Shown here: positions 12,961 to 23,217 of the stretch, in pieces | Numbering within the stretch: position 1 is the first letter of the stretch | How the letters are laid out: every line of letters starts with the position of its first letter | Made by a program: the position numbers and the translations under genes | Notes under the pieces: generated by a model | Told to the model about the DNA's origin: nothing | The model's database searches: none | What the model saw: the letters and a program-made list of their open reading frames with translations, nothing else | Origin: Acanthochromis polyacanthus | Lineage: Eukaryota > Chordata > Actinopteri > Pomacentridae | DNA: 64,000 nucleotides | Direction of reading: 5' to 3' | Assembly (NCBI RefSeq): GCF_021347895.1 | Contig: NC_067127.1 | Span: 18,448,984 to 18,512,983, forward strand

Positions 12961-13215
12961 CGCCGAAATACGCCTCTCCGGACATGCACCCATCCCGAGC
13001 CCCTCCCACGATTTCCGCGAGCGGGAATTGTCTAGTGTAAATTTTAAAATACAATAAAATACAGTAAGTAGCACTCTGTACTTTTAATAGTAAACCTAAG
13101 AACAATAATAAATAGTAACAATATTCCATATTCTTAAGTCATTTAATAGTTCACAGCTCAGCAAACATCATAGTGTTCTGCATAGAAATCACAAAAAGCT
13201 GCTCTCAATAATCTT

Positions 13216-14112
13216 TCACAGTGAGCAGATGTTCTTGTGTTGCAGGTCCATGGTCCAGATGTGGCCATCGAACAGGCCGGGGGGTCTGGCACTGTGTACT
13301 TCCTAGAGCACCTCCTCTTTTTGCATTCTTCATATGGGATGGAAATGAAGTAACGTTGGTTAGCACGTCCATCAAAGGCCTGTAGGTGTAAAGCAGGAAG
13401 CCCTCCACAATGAGGATGTGAGTCTCCTCCTCTTCCTCCTTGTGGTCGGACTTCGGGACGATCTCTGTGTCCAGGGTGTTATTAATGCCATGAGACTTCT
13501 CACACTCTCCAGCCACGCGTAGATCGTACTCATCATGGCGTCAATGTCCAGAGCAGTGATGACATCCATCCGTCCATCCATCCATTCTCTATACACCGCT
13601 TTATCCTCATTAGGGTCGCGGGGGGTGCTGGAGCCTATCCCAGCTGACTCGGGCGAAGGCAGAGGACAACCTGGACAGGTCACCAGTCTGTCACAGGGCT
13701 ACATATACAGACGAACACTCACACTCGCATTCACACCTATGGGCAATTTAGAATAGTCAATTAACCTCAGCAAATTTTTGGACTGTGGGAGGAAGCCGGA
13801 GTACCCGGAGAAAACCCACGCATGCACAGGGAGAACATGCAAACTCCATGCAGAAAGATCCAGGCCCAGCCTGGGATTCAAACCGGGATCTTCTCGCTGC
13901 AAGGTGAAAGTGCTAACCACTATACCACTGTGCAGCCCAGTGATGACATTGTACTGCTTAAAGCCATCTTCACCAACTTCAGTCTCATCTTGGGACTTGA
14001 AGAAGTCATCCTGATGGACCATGCAGCAGTTGGGCAGGTTCTTGATCAGGCGGTTGGTAAGGGTGGTTTTCTCTCCATTGGTTACGCCGCCGATGCCGAT
14101 GATGTACTTCAT
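13216..14112 (-). pseudogene. nmrk2: Broken nicotinamide riboside kinase 2 copy, split by a SINE
   Basis: Nicotinamide riboside kinases phosphorylate nicotinamide riboside in NAD+ synthesis. On the minus strand the copy starts ATG at 14112 with KYIIGIGGVTNGEKTTL, a P-loop in which the family GG before K is GE. It continues through PNCCMVHQDDFFKSQ and VGEDGFKQYNVIT. After a 372-bp SINE it resumes as [17 protein letters not shown], then in a second frame [17 protein letters not shown], then in a third frame [15 protein letters not shown] to YTVPDPP. One more shift in a C run is needed to read the FDGH segment. At least three frameshifts plus the insertion make it non-functional, and the C-terminal third is missing. 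The visible coding blocks have no introns, which suggests a retrocopy, but I see no poly(A) tail. The NMRK2 assignment over NMRK1 rests on the NCC-HQDDFFK and VGEDGFKQ segments. Confidence 0.85.
13566..13937 (-). mobile_element. tRNA-derived SINE (V-SINE-like) with target-site duplication
   Basis: On the minus strand the element starts GGGCTGCACAGTGGTATAGT, then GGTTAGCAC (A-box region) and CGGTTTGAATCCCAG (B box). A central block with TTCTCCGGGTACTCCGG and CCTCCCACAGTCC follows. The 3' end is GGATGGATGGACGGATGG repeats. The tRNA-like head plus conserved centre resembles the fish V-SINE type; the exact family name is not certain. It is flanked by the 12-bp direct repeat CAGTGATGACAT at 13554-13565 and 13938-13949. 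It lies inside the nmrk2 copy. Confidence 0.88.
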
Positions 14113-16380
14113 GTTCTCGGATTGGTCAAAGCTCAGAAAAAGGGTCAAAAACGTCAGAAACCGGGTCGGGAGTGACCGGACATGGAAGAAAGCTGAAAAA
14201 GAGACGGTTGCAGCAGGAAACATCAACTACTACAGTCCTCCATGGCACTTGAGTTTAGTGAGTAAGGTAAGAGCAGAAAGGGAGCTGGTGGAATGTTCCT
14301 TTAAGGTCGATGTGTGAGGACATTGTAGGTGGAATACTTCCTAAAAACCAACCTTTTAGGTCAACATTCAAAGATTTAAGGTGGAATATTCCTTTAAACT
14401 AACCTAAATTTCATGTTTTGATCATTATCAAGTGAGAAACCTCAATCCAGACTCCTCATAAAGACATTTGAGATTTATGCTGCTCTTATTAACCATGCCT
14501 GACGTACGTCAGTGGGGTTACTGCATTCGCTTCAGTATCTGGCTGGGTAAGTATGTATGTGGGTGGGTATGTCCAGTCAGATATCTCTGAAAGTGCTGAA
14601 GTCAGGATAATCAAACTTGGCACTGACGATCAGTCTAAAGTCCCCTGCTCAGTTGTGGAGTTAGAGGTCAGCAGATCAAGTAGGAAGGGATATACGTAGG
14701 ATGATCAAAATTGATACAGAGTATCATGCATGGGCGTGGTTCTGCCCTCTACTGGGGGCTCATCTAGTCTGTTTAGTCCAGACTAAATGACAGAAATCCA
14801 CAACTGTAATATTATTTCAGGATTCGGTTAAGAAATGTCAAAACAATCTATGTGACTTTAAAAACTCAACAGCTTTACAAACTCTAAGACTAAACTCTCC
14901 ACAAGGATCCAAAATAAGTTGGACTTCTACATGAGAGCTTTAATTATTCTTCATCTACTTCCTGAAAAGTTTAGCCAATAAAAAAGACAAAAACTAATAT
15001 TTTCAGCTGAACTAAAGACAGACTTTGTGATTTTTCTGCTCACATGTGTTGTTGTTGTAAACTTACTCTTTCAAATAAATAGCCGCCTAAAACCCTGGAA
15101 ACCAGCATTTGTCCTGTTTTTGTGTTGCTCCCCGGCAACCCAAGACAGCCGGGTCATAATGTTTTTTGAGCAACACATCATACTATGATGTTTTTACAAT
15201 GATGGTTCTACTGTGGAACCAGTTTCACATGTTCAGGTGTTCTATGTGTGAAAACTCAAGATATTTCAGGTATCAGAAGGTGGTTTTCAACTTTCTTTGT
15301 TAACTTTCTGCTTCAACTTTAAACTAAATTTACTTCACTAAGCCAGCCCTCTGGATTTCCAGTAAGCTGTGTTCCTATTGGCTGTCCAGGTGGCTGCTTG
15401 GTGTTATCAGGAACACCTGAGTAGCTCAACGTCTTCCTGCTTTATGTCTGCAGTCAAACATTTCCTCTGCTTCTCTTCACTGAACCGGGTTTGGCTCCGT
15501 TGCTTTAGTTTGTTCCAGCAGTAAAATAGTCTTTAACGTTTTTCTTGGTGTGTTTTAGGGCTTTGTACTGGATAGCTGTCTTGGTAAATGTGGTTCTTTA
15601 GCCACAGTTAGCACATGGTGCTAATGTGTGCGGTGTTTAGTGGATTTGGTACAGCTGAGTTGTGTCTTTATCTTGGCTGTAGTGAGTCTTTAGAGGTTTT
15701 TGGTCAGACACATTCTGTATTCTTGTTTGTGAACCAATGTTGGTTGTCCAGAAAGTAAGAGTTCATGTCCTGATTCTCTGTTTAAAGAGGTTCTCTAGGC
15801 TGCAGGAGACTTTAGCGTTTGGGTTGTGCTAGTTTGGTTTTTGTACTGTTTCGGATGACTATCTTGAGGCCCCTCCTTGTGGTTTAGTGAGGTTTTCTGT
15901 AACAGTTCTACAAAGCAACCTGCAGCAGAAGTGACTTTAAGAGTTTTTAGGAAGTTCTGGAGACCAGACTTTAGAGCAGCAGAAACATTTGTCAGCAGTT
16001 TGAGCAGGAGAAGGTGAGCTTCAGAGTAGAAATGAGACGGAAACCTTATTGACCAGTGTGGTGAGGTCCTGCACGAAGAGTTTGAGTAGGTTGTGAAGAA
16101 TCTGTAGTTCTTTGGTCTGAAAGCGCAAGAAGAGTCGACTTCTCCCTCCATCCCCTGAACACAACATATTTTATTATCGTGTTAAATCTTTTCTTAGTAT
16201 TTTTTTTTTTTTTAGTTTTAATCATAGTTTTAGCATAGTTTTTTCTCTTTGCTTGTTTAGTTTTATCATGGGTGAAAGGTGCTAAACAAAGTTGAATTGA
16301 TAAACTGAATAACTCATGATTGTGACAACAGAAGTATTTTCATTGTGATTTAAGGGTTCGTTTCATTTCTAAGGTTGGGG
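14113..16380. other. Non-coding stretch, no gene recognised
   Basis: Open frames here are short and overlap on both strands, and I recognise no protein family. The sequence around 14500-14780 has the look of a dispersed repeat, but I cannot name it. A T run lies at 16200-16214. Confidence 0.4.
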
Positions 16381-16397
16381 TTAAAATCTTGACAGAA

Positions 16398-17080
16398 AAA
16401 AAGAAAACTACATTTTTTTAAAAAGCAATTAAAACAAAGGGAAAATGCAACCTAAATAGAAAATTAAACATTAAATACAATTACATTAAACAGACAAAAT
16501 ATTTAATTAGATAATTAAACAGAAGATACAAACATGTAATTATGAAATTAAACATTTTTAAACAAAAATATTGAACATTAAAGATGAAATATTTTAGATA
16601 ATTAAACATTTAAAAAATACAAACAAGAATATTAAACATTTAAAAAATACAAACCATTTAATTAAAAAATTAAATGTATAATTAGAGAATTAAATCTTAA
16701 AGACTATAAACTTTAAATAGGAATTAAAGAGAAAATACAATGAAGCAAATAAAAAAAATTAAACATTAAAAGGTGGTAAAACATTTAAAAAGAAAAACCT
16801 TAAAGTTTTAATTGAAAAATTAAACACTGGAAAAGAAAAGGACATTTTTAAAACAAGCTGATAAAACATTTGAAAAAACAATTAAACATTAAAAAGACAA
16901 AACATTTCAAAATCAAATCAGACATTAGAAAAGAATAAAAGATGAGAAAAGAGCAAAACTAAGCATTTAAGAAGAATCAAACTAAAGACAAAACATTAGA
17001 AAAGACACCAGTTTGACTTTAGAAGATCAAATTAAACAGAAGAGACAATAAAACGATCAAAAAGAGCAAAAACAGATAAA
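16398..17080. repeat. AT-rich degenerate minisatellite
   Basis: About 680 bp is dominated by recurring variants of AATTAAACATTAAA and ACATTTAAAA at irregular spacing. There is no coding potential. The composition is far more AT-rich than the flanks. Confidence 0.7.
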
Positions 17081-17299
17081 GGTCTTAAAGCGTTTTCTAG
17101 TCTGAAATGAAAACATCCAAGTTTTTTGTTCAAACATTTCCTCTTTCTATGTTCTTGGTTTGATTGTGGACAGATTTACTAAGAGCTCATTTCAGAAAAC
17201 TGCTTTCCAGATAAAGTCTACTACTAGTTGAAGGCATCGATCAAACTAATGTTACCTTCTGATCTCCACAAACTTTACTGTTGAAAAGTGAAGAGAATC

Positions 17300-18328
17300 A
17301 AAGTTTGTTCAGGATTTCTAAAGAACCCACAGGTGAAGGTCTGAGAAGAACTCGGATGGATGGTCTAAATGTGAAATCAAGACTCATGGTCACAAGTTTT
17401 AAGGCTTCTGTTCACCAGAAAGTTCAAACTAACAGAGAAATACTCAAGAACTTTTAGGTTTTCAGTCCTCAGACTGTCGAAAGATTCAAACTAACAGAGA
17501 ACTCCTCAGGAACTTGGAAGATATCAGTCCTTGGTAGTGATGTTACGCTCGAGCCAGTTTGCTCAACACAGTGGAAGTGTTCCGAGACGGTGTTTCGATC
17601 CCTGCTTCAGCACGCGCACAATCACGTGACTATCGAGAGCGAGGCCTCATTACGTCACATCACGTGTCGCGGTGCTTCGCGCGAACTTTGAAGGGGTCAG
17701 ACATTTCAATCTGTCCAGGTCTTAAAAGGTATAAGGGTCTGATTCACTCCTCAAATTGTGGGTTTTTAAGAGGAGATTACGCTAGTGCATTTGTCATTTT
17801 GAGAGAAGTTAGGGAGAGTATACATTTAGTTAGAATTTAGTTTAGATATAGCTAGTTGCATTAAATACATTAAATAACACACAGATACATACACAACACA
17901 CTTGCATTCATAGAAACACACTACACATATATGCACACAAACATACATACAATGCGGGCATATTGGTGTCTTGTAAACCCATGAGGGTTGGGCACATTTT
18001 TGTGCATGACACGAAAATAAAGAAATCATCAATCATATATAACGTTTTAAAACATTTATTGCAAGTACAAAGCAGTGTGAGACAAGCAGTCCTGAGGCTT
18101 TTTCATGTTTTTCCACTTAGATGCAGTTCTGACACAGGACCAGCAGATGTCACTCTTCTGGTTGTGTCAAATGCTTCGAAGCAATGTGTCATTCTTGAAG
18201 CAGATGTGTCAAAGTGGTTCATTGCTTCATGAAGCTTCAATTTCACCATCACTAGTCCTTGGACTGCCTGAACGTTAAATCTAACAGAGATCTACTGTGG
18301 GACTTAGAAATTTTCAGCCCTCAGACTG
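17300..18328. repeat. Degenerate tandem repeat, ~65-75-bp unit, interrupted by insertions
   Basis: Units share a TTCAGTCCTCAGACTG-like start and an AACTAACAGAGA block. Visible starts are at about 17460, 17525 and 18313. A hAT-type element interrupts the second of these and the autonomous hAT transposon the third. The unit resumes after 21583. Confidence 0.55.
17535..18254. mobile_element. 720-bp non-autonomous hAT-type element
   Basis: Termini TAGTGATG and CATCACTA are inverted. They are flanked by the 8-bp direct repeat GTCCTTGG at 17527-17534 and 18255-18262, the duplication length typical of hAT elements. There is no transposase. The right part repeats GAAGCTTCA-like words. Confidence 0.8.
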
Positions 18329-19318
18329 CAGTGTTGGGTAAGTTACTTTGAAAAAGTAATTAGTTACAAATTACTAGTTACTTTTCTAAAAAGTAATTGA
18401 GTATATTACTTAGTAACTGTCTCAAGAAAGTAACTAAGTTACACTACTTTTTGATTACTTTGGGTCCCAAAAAATAAAAAGAGGAGAGTCAAAAGTGTAT
18501 GTTTGTTTTATTAAACTAGCTCAAACAATGCGCTATTAATATGAATAAGCCAGGATAACTAGTATAGTCTTCAAAACTACTGGCTGGTAGTGCAAAACTG
18601 CAAATAATATAATAAAACTTGGGCTAAACAAGTCATGAATTGCATTTGAACATATAAAAAAGTGCAAACAGTGCAAAAAAGGCACAGTACATTTTGGAAC
18701 CTTCCAAATAATATAATAAAACTCAGGCTAAACAACAAGTCATGAATTGCATTTGAACATATCAAAAAAAAGTGCAAACAGTGCAAAAAAAGGAACAGTA
18801 TAAGTTTTGGAACCTAACTTCTGTAAAGTAAGCCTTTAACAACTCCTTCTCAGCCTGATGATTTTGCTGATTAACATACCTAACAAGAACGTTTGCAAAT
18901 TAACAATTGACATCTGTTGATCATTACATGGAGCATAGATTAGTCAATTAATTATAGTACAGCAGCCATTAGAGCTACAGCACTCACTCACTTTTTGACG
19001 AGAAGAAATTAATGGCTAAAGATATACAAATACATTTTATCTTTTATCTTTCTTGATTTTTTAGAGAAAACGTGTGTTTTCTACAACTGCATTTGGGAGG
19101 TATGGATTACATTTTTGCAAGAAGGTTTGACATCAACATTGAATTTTATATTAAACAGCAGATCTATATTTCATTTTTTCAATATATTGTTGCAGCTGCA
19201 CTTTGGAATGCTTTTCATATTTGGAAGGATAAGTTTGTCTTTCATTTGCAACATATTATGTGGGGTGCATTAGTCAAGGACCAAGTGTGAGTATACCAAG
19301 TTATTGGCATAGCAAGTG

Positions 19319-19853
19319 TTATTTTTCAAAGTAATGGTTGTACCTTGGTAGCAGTAGTTTCTCAAAACGTTTGGCTGACAACCTATTCCTTCTTGGAGTT
19401 AGGACCAGGCTGCCCAAGCTGAAAAGCCTCTCTACTGGGGCACTTGAAGGTGTTGCTACGTTCAGTTTTAAGAATAAGGTCTTAATGTTTGGAAATTGGT
19501 GGAGAATGTCTACTTCACAACCTGACTGGAAATAACCAAAGATTTCACTTTCACAGCTACGAGAAGTTGGATGGTCGTCTTCAAAAGCAAAAAAGTCAAT
19601 TTTACTTTTGTTTGAGGAAGAAGCCTGTGGTTTAGAGTCGAATGGGAGCGCCTCTTGTTGTGTATCCATTGAAGTTCGGCATTCTGTGATGAGCAGTGTC
19701 TTTAAAGAGTCCTTCTTGTGCTCTTCTTTCAGCCACCTTAGTTTGAACTTGGAAAGTGTGACTGCAGCAAGCTGAGCATCCTTGTTTTCCAGCACTGATG
19801 CAAATCTGGTCTTGATGCTCTGCATGTAAAAAGAATAAAAAAGCATAAGAACA

Positions 19854-19893
<40 letters not shown>

Positions 19894-21314
19894 TTTAAAT
19901 GTACGTATATTACACATACCTGCACAATGACATCTGGTAGATCTGCAGTCATTCTTGAGAGGCTGGGTTGCAGTGCCAACACCTTGGACATTAAAACTTC
20001 AAGTGTTGGCAGAAGGCACCCATAGTAGCAGTTATCTTCTCCTTGTAAAATATCCAAGGCAATGCTGAGGGGTTTCGCTACTGAACAGTATTCACTAAGA
20101 AATTTATGTTTACGTTCAGAGAGGACTCTTATGTCTAAATGAGCACACAAGTGGTTTAACTGTGGGACTGGAACAGTGAGGATGCATGCCAAGGCATCAT
20201 GGAATGAATTCCACCTTGTTGTTACTGGGATAATAAGCTTCTGTTTGCATATATTTTCAACAAGCTCTGAAGCTACAGTAGAACGGCTACATTTTGTCCA
20301 AAGTGCAGAGCACTTTGCTGTTGCACTTCTGAATACAGACTTAGACTCAGCATTTGCAGACAGCCATTTGTTAACATCATTATTGGAAATCAGGTTCAGC
20401 GTATGTGAAGCACACCTTAAGTGAGGGGGTAAAGTGTATTCTCCATCTGAAGTGCCATTAGATAGGATGTCATCAACGTCAGTAAAAACAACATTGTTCT
20501 CCTCCTCTTCTTCACCTCCCTCCTCTTCTGAATCAGACGGTGCTGTTGCTGCCTCGTACACCCGAAAGGCTTTAATGAAGTTTGACCCATTATCAGTCAC
20601 AGTAGCGGTTACCTTGTGAGTGAGTCCAAATGCTGAATGTATGTGTTCTATCTCACTTGCCACTACGTTGTATGTATGACGTCCTTTTATTCTTCGGCAG
20701 GCAATTGCTGCTTTTTCACGTTTGAAGTTGTTTGGGTTAATCCAATGTGCAGTCATGCCCAAAAAACTTTTATTATGACATGACCAAATATCTGCCGTTG
20801 TCGACACATACTCCAGTCTCTCAAAGGTTGACTTTAACTCACTTTCCATCTTGCTATAGCATTTTTCAAGGTAACTTGCAAATGTTTTTCTGTCACTTGT
20901 ACTTTCCTGTCCATCAGCAGTTTGTATTTTCCGCAAAATGTTTCTGAAAGACGGTGACTCTACTGTAGATATAGGCAACATCTCTTCCACAACGTATGCC
21001 GCAACAAGTCTATTTATTTCTGTCTTTGAGGTTACCTGACCGCGTAATTCAAGACGTGGTTGCTTGTATCGTGTCGGTGTGTCGGAGTCGGCAGCCTGGC
21101 TGTGTTGCGGTTGCTCCTTAGCGACAAGCTTAACAGTTGAGTGTTGATGCTGCAAATGTTTCAAAAGATAGGAGGTTGAGTTGGCTGACGTTGACAAACG
21201 TTTGCTGCCCATGCAAAGGTTGCACTCCACAACCAAGTTTTTGTCTTTTTGGGTGACATAGTTAAAATAGTGTGTGTATCTCCACCAGATAAATGAATTG
21301 GTCTCCTCTGCCAT
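19319..21314 (-). CDS. hAT transposase (BED finger, RNase H-like core, hAT dimerisation domain)
   Basis: Join of 19920-21314 and 19319-19819 on the minus strand, 631 codons plus stop. The intron (19820-19919) has a GTATGT donor and a CATGCAG acceptor and contains a TA microsatellite and an A run. Without splicing, the first exon runs into a low-complexity frame. The product would cut out and reinsert the transposon. A BED-type zinc finger is formed by C31, C34, H53 and H58. Candidate catalytic residues are D175 in STTADIWS, D241 in VTDNGSN and E595 in SSAPVERLFS. An acidic loop (SEEEGGEEEEE) separates parts of the core. The C-terminal dimerisation motif is SSAPVERLFSLGSLVLTPRR, followed by NRLS. 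The length fits autonomous hAT transposases. Intactness suggests recent activity; whether it is expressed is unknown. Confidence 0.9.
19855..19896. repeat. (TA)n and poly-T tract in the transposase intron
   Basis: A TA run is followed by about 20 T residues on the plus strand. Both fall entirely inside the intron of the transposase gene. Confidence 0.9.
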
Positions 21315-21794
21315 TTTGTTTGTTGTCTCTTTGCTTCGCGCTTAAAGTGATCGGCGTGACGTAAGCACGCAGGCGTGCAGGCAGTGGAAGTGTACGTCCT
21401 CTGCGGCTTTCGGGCATTCCTGAAGAAGAACCACAAGTAACTAGCCAAGTATTTAGTTAGTAACTGTAATTTAATTATAAGTATTTTCATTATAACGCGT
21501 TACAGTACTTTGTTATTCGAAATTGTAATCCGTTACAGTAATGCGTTACTGAGTAACGCGTTACTCCCAACACTTTCAGACTGTGTGAAAGCTCAGGTCC
21601 TGAGGACTCGGGAGGTCTGGAGGTTTTGAAAAAGTCTTGGAAAAGTCTTCCAAAAGTCTTGGAACTGAGGGTTCAACCCTCCAGCACAAAGGCTGAAGTC
21701 TAACCTCCCGAGAAAAACGGTTGAGACGAGACTCGAGTTTAAAAAAAACTCAAAAACGACAAAAAATAGATAATGCACGAAAAAAGAAGAATTG

Positions 21795-21990
21795 GTATCT
21801 GAGCAAGAAGCTCAGGGGGATAAGAGAGAGACTACCAAGTGGAAGGTAGCAGGTTCAAGACCCACCACTGGCATTCTTCTTTGGTTATTTTCGTCAGGAT
21901 TTTCCAAAAATTTAAGAAGGGTCTGGTCTTGGACCAGCAACCTGCAGCTCCATAGGCAAACCCTTAACTCAGTGAGCTACAGATCAGATA
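21795..21990. repeat. Two convergent tRNA-like units
   Basis: A plus-strand unit (about 21795-21870) has AAGCTCAGGGGGATAAGAG, resembling an A box and D arm, and GGTTCAAGACCC (21852-21863), resembling a B box. A minus-strand unit (about 21985-21918) reads TAGCTCACTGAGTTAAGGG and then GGTCCAAGACC. The predicted T-arm stem of the plus unit does not pair fully, so these are relics or SINE heads rather than working tRNA genes. Confidence 0.45.
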
Positions 21991-23026
21991 AAAAGAAATA
22001 TATTCGTCGTCCATTTGACATCATAGTTTCCAAGTGACCACATGGGTGGAGCCAAGGCAAAGTCAGGGTGGAGTCAGGGTAGAGAGTAGGTGGGGAGGTG
22101 GGTGGCAGCCTCCCTCCCATCTACCCCCTCACCTCCCCCGACTGCCCCCCTCTACTCCCCACCGCCCACCACACCGTCCCCCCCCCCGACGAGTTTTTCG
22201 AGTCTCAACAGGTTTTCCCGAGTTTCTGGAGTTTCCACGACATCAGAGGCAGAACAAGTTGTCATGAAGAGGTGTTGAAGTCAGCGAGGATGGAGTGACT
22301 TTTTACAGGAAGACGACTAGAAGAGCAGGTCTTTAACCAGCATCCCCAAAAATCCATGGAGTCGGCTCCAGAGAAATGAAGGGAGGTCAACTTTTATCAA
22401 CCTCCATCTAGACGTTCAACTTGATATCTTTACTTTGAGATTTTTAGCACCACAAACCTTTAGTATCACACTTTATTATCATTTATTAGGACTTTATTGG
22501 AATCCACCAGTAGATTTAGTTTTTGTTGAGAAACTTTATTCTTGTCGTCGTGGTACAGCAGGATTTAAAACTGTTCCTTTTATTTGACCTCATGTTTATA
22601 ATTTTTATTGAAGAAAGTTATTTTAATTGTTGATTAGTCTCTTAAAAACCAAATAATAAATAGGATTAGTCAAGAGATTTAAATTTCTCTTGCTTCTCTC
22701 AAATTTTAAATATGACAGAAAATCTAAAAATAAAGCGTCTTGAGACAATTTGACCTGTAATTGGCGTTATATAAATAAAATTGAATTAAAATTGTATGTA
22801 TCTTGTAATGTTGGAGGAATTCAGCCATATATGTTGGAAAACACATTTTCTTTGTCCATTAATCTGTTGATTGTTTTCTCCAGTAATTCATTTCTTGTTT
22901 TGGCTTATAAAATGTCAAACCCAAATATATTCAGTTTACTGTCATAAAAACCAAAAAGATTTACATTCATGATGCAGGAATCAGACAGTTTTTCACTTTT
23001 TGTCTTAGTTTAGTCAGAAAGATAGT
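21991..23026. other. Non-coding stretch with C-rich tract
   Basis: A pyrimidine-rich, C-rich tract lies at 22108-22190, and AT-rich sequence lies beyond 22400. Open frames here are composition artefacts. No gene is recognised. Confidence 0.4.
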
Positions 23027-23217
23027 CAGGGATGGGATCAGCAAGTTTTGATTCCAGCGGAAAGTTGTTGACGGGGGGGGCAGCAACTTCCAATCGCTGG
23101 GCCGTTTACAATCGTCGTTACCATCTCGCGGGAGTATCAGCGATAAATAAATAAAGTGTTCAAACTTGAAATGAAATCGCCGGAAATCGGCGGATCAGCG
23201 GACAATTCCCATCCCTG
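23027..23217. mobile_element. Small MITE with CAGGGATGGGA termini
   Basis: CAGGGATGGGA at 23027-23037 and TCCCATCCCTG at 23207-23217 are inverted. The interior has CG-rich words. No clear target-site duplication is seen. A related terminus, TCTCATCCCTG, lies at about 23437-23447, so the true element may extend to there. Confidence 0.55.

Larger units (their letters stand above)
11263..13035. mobile_element. Helentron-like (HINE) non-autonomous element
   Basis: Subterminal inverted repeats GGGGCTCGGG (11263-11272) and CCCGAGCCCC (12994-13003) bracket the element. The right end continues past the repeat to a short stem-loop, TTCCGC-GA-GCGGGAA (13013-13027, one bulged G), and then CTAG at 13032-13035. 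Subterminal inverted repeats plus a stem-loop close to one terminus, with no flanking duplication, is the pattern described for Helentrons and their short derivatives. There is no Rep/helicase coding capacity. The interior carries a tandem array (12541-12960) and a nested hAT MITE. The exact left edge (about 11261-11263) is uncertain. A rival reading is an ordinary DNA transposon with a 10-bp terminal repeat. Confidence 0.55.
18329..21575 (-). mobile_element. Complete hAT transposon with 8-bp target-site duplication
   Basis: The element runs from CAGTGTTGGG to CCCAACACTT. Its termini are inverted with one terminal mismatch, and it is flanked by TCAGACTG at 18321-18328 and 21576-21583. Both subterminal regions (18340-18465 and 21440-21565) carry many short copies of AGTTACT or its complement AGTAACT, the sort of motif array hAT transposases bind. 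A ~105-bp segment is tandemly duplicated at 18601-18810. It encodes one two-exon transposase on the minus strand with no visible disabling mutation. Confidence 0.92.

Noticed and set aside
15795..16151. 118-codon minus-strand frame
   Set aside because: No recognisable domain, no neighbouring exon signals, and it lies in repeat-like sequence.
22034..22298. Overlapping proline-rich frames in all three plus-strand phases
   Set aside because: Open only because the sequence is a C-rich low-complexity tract.
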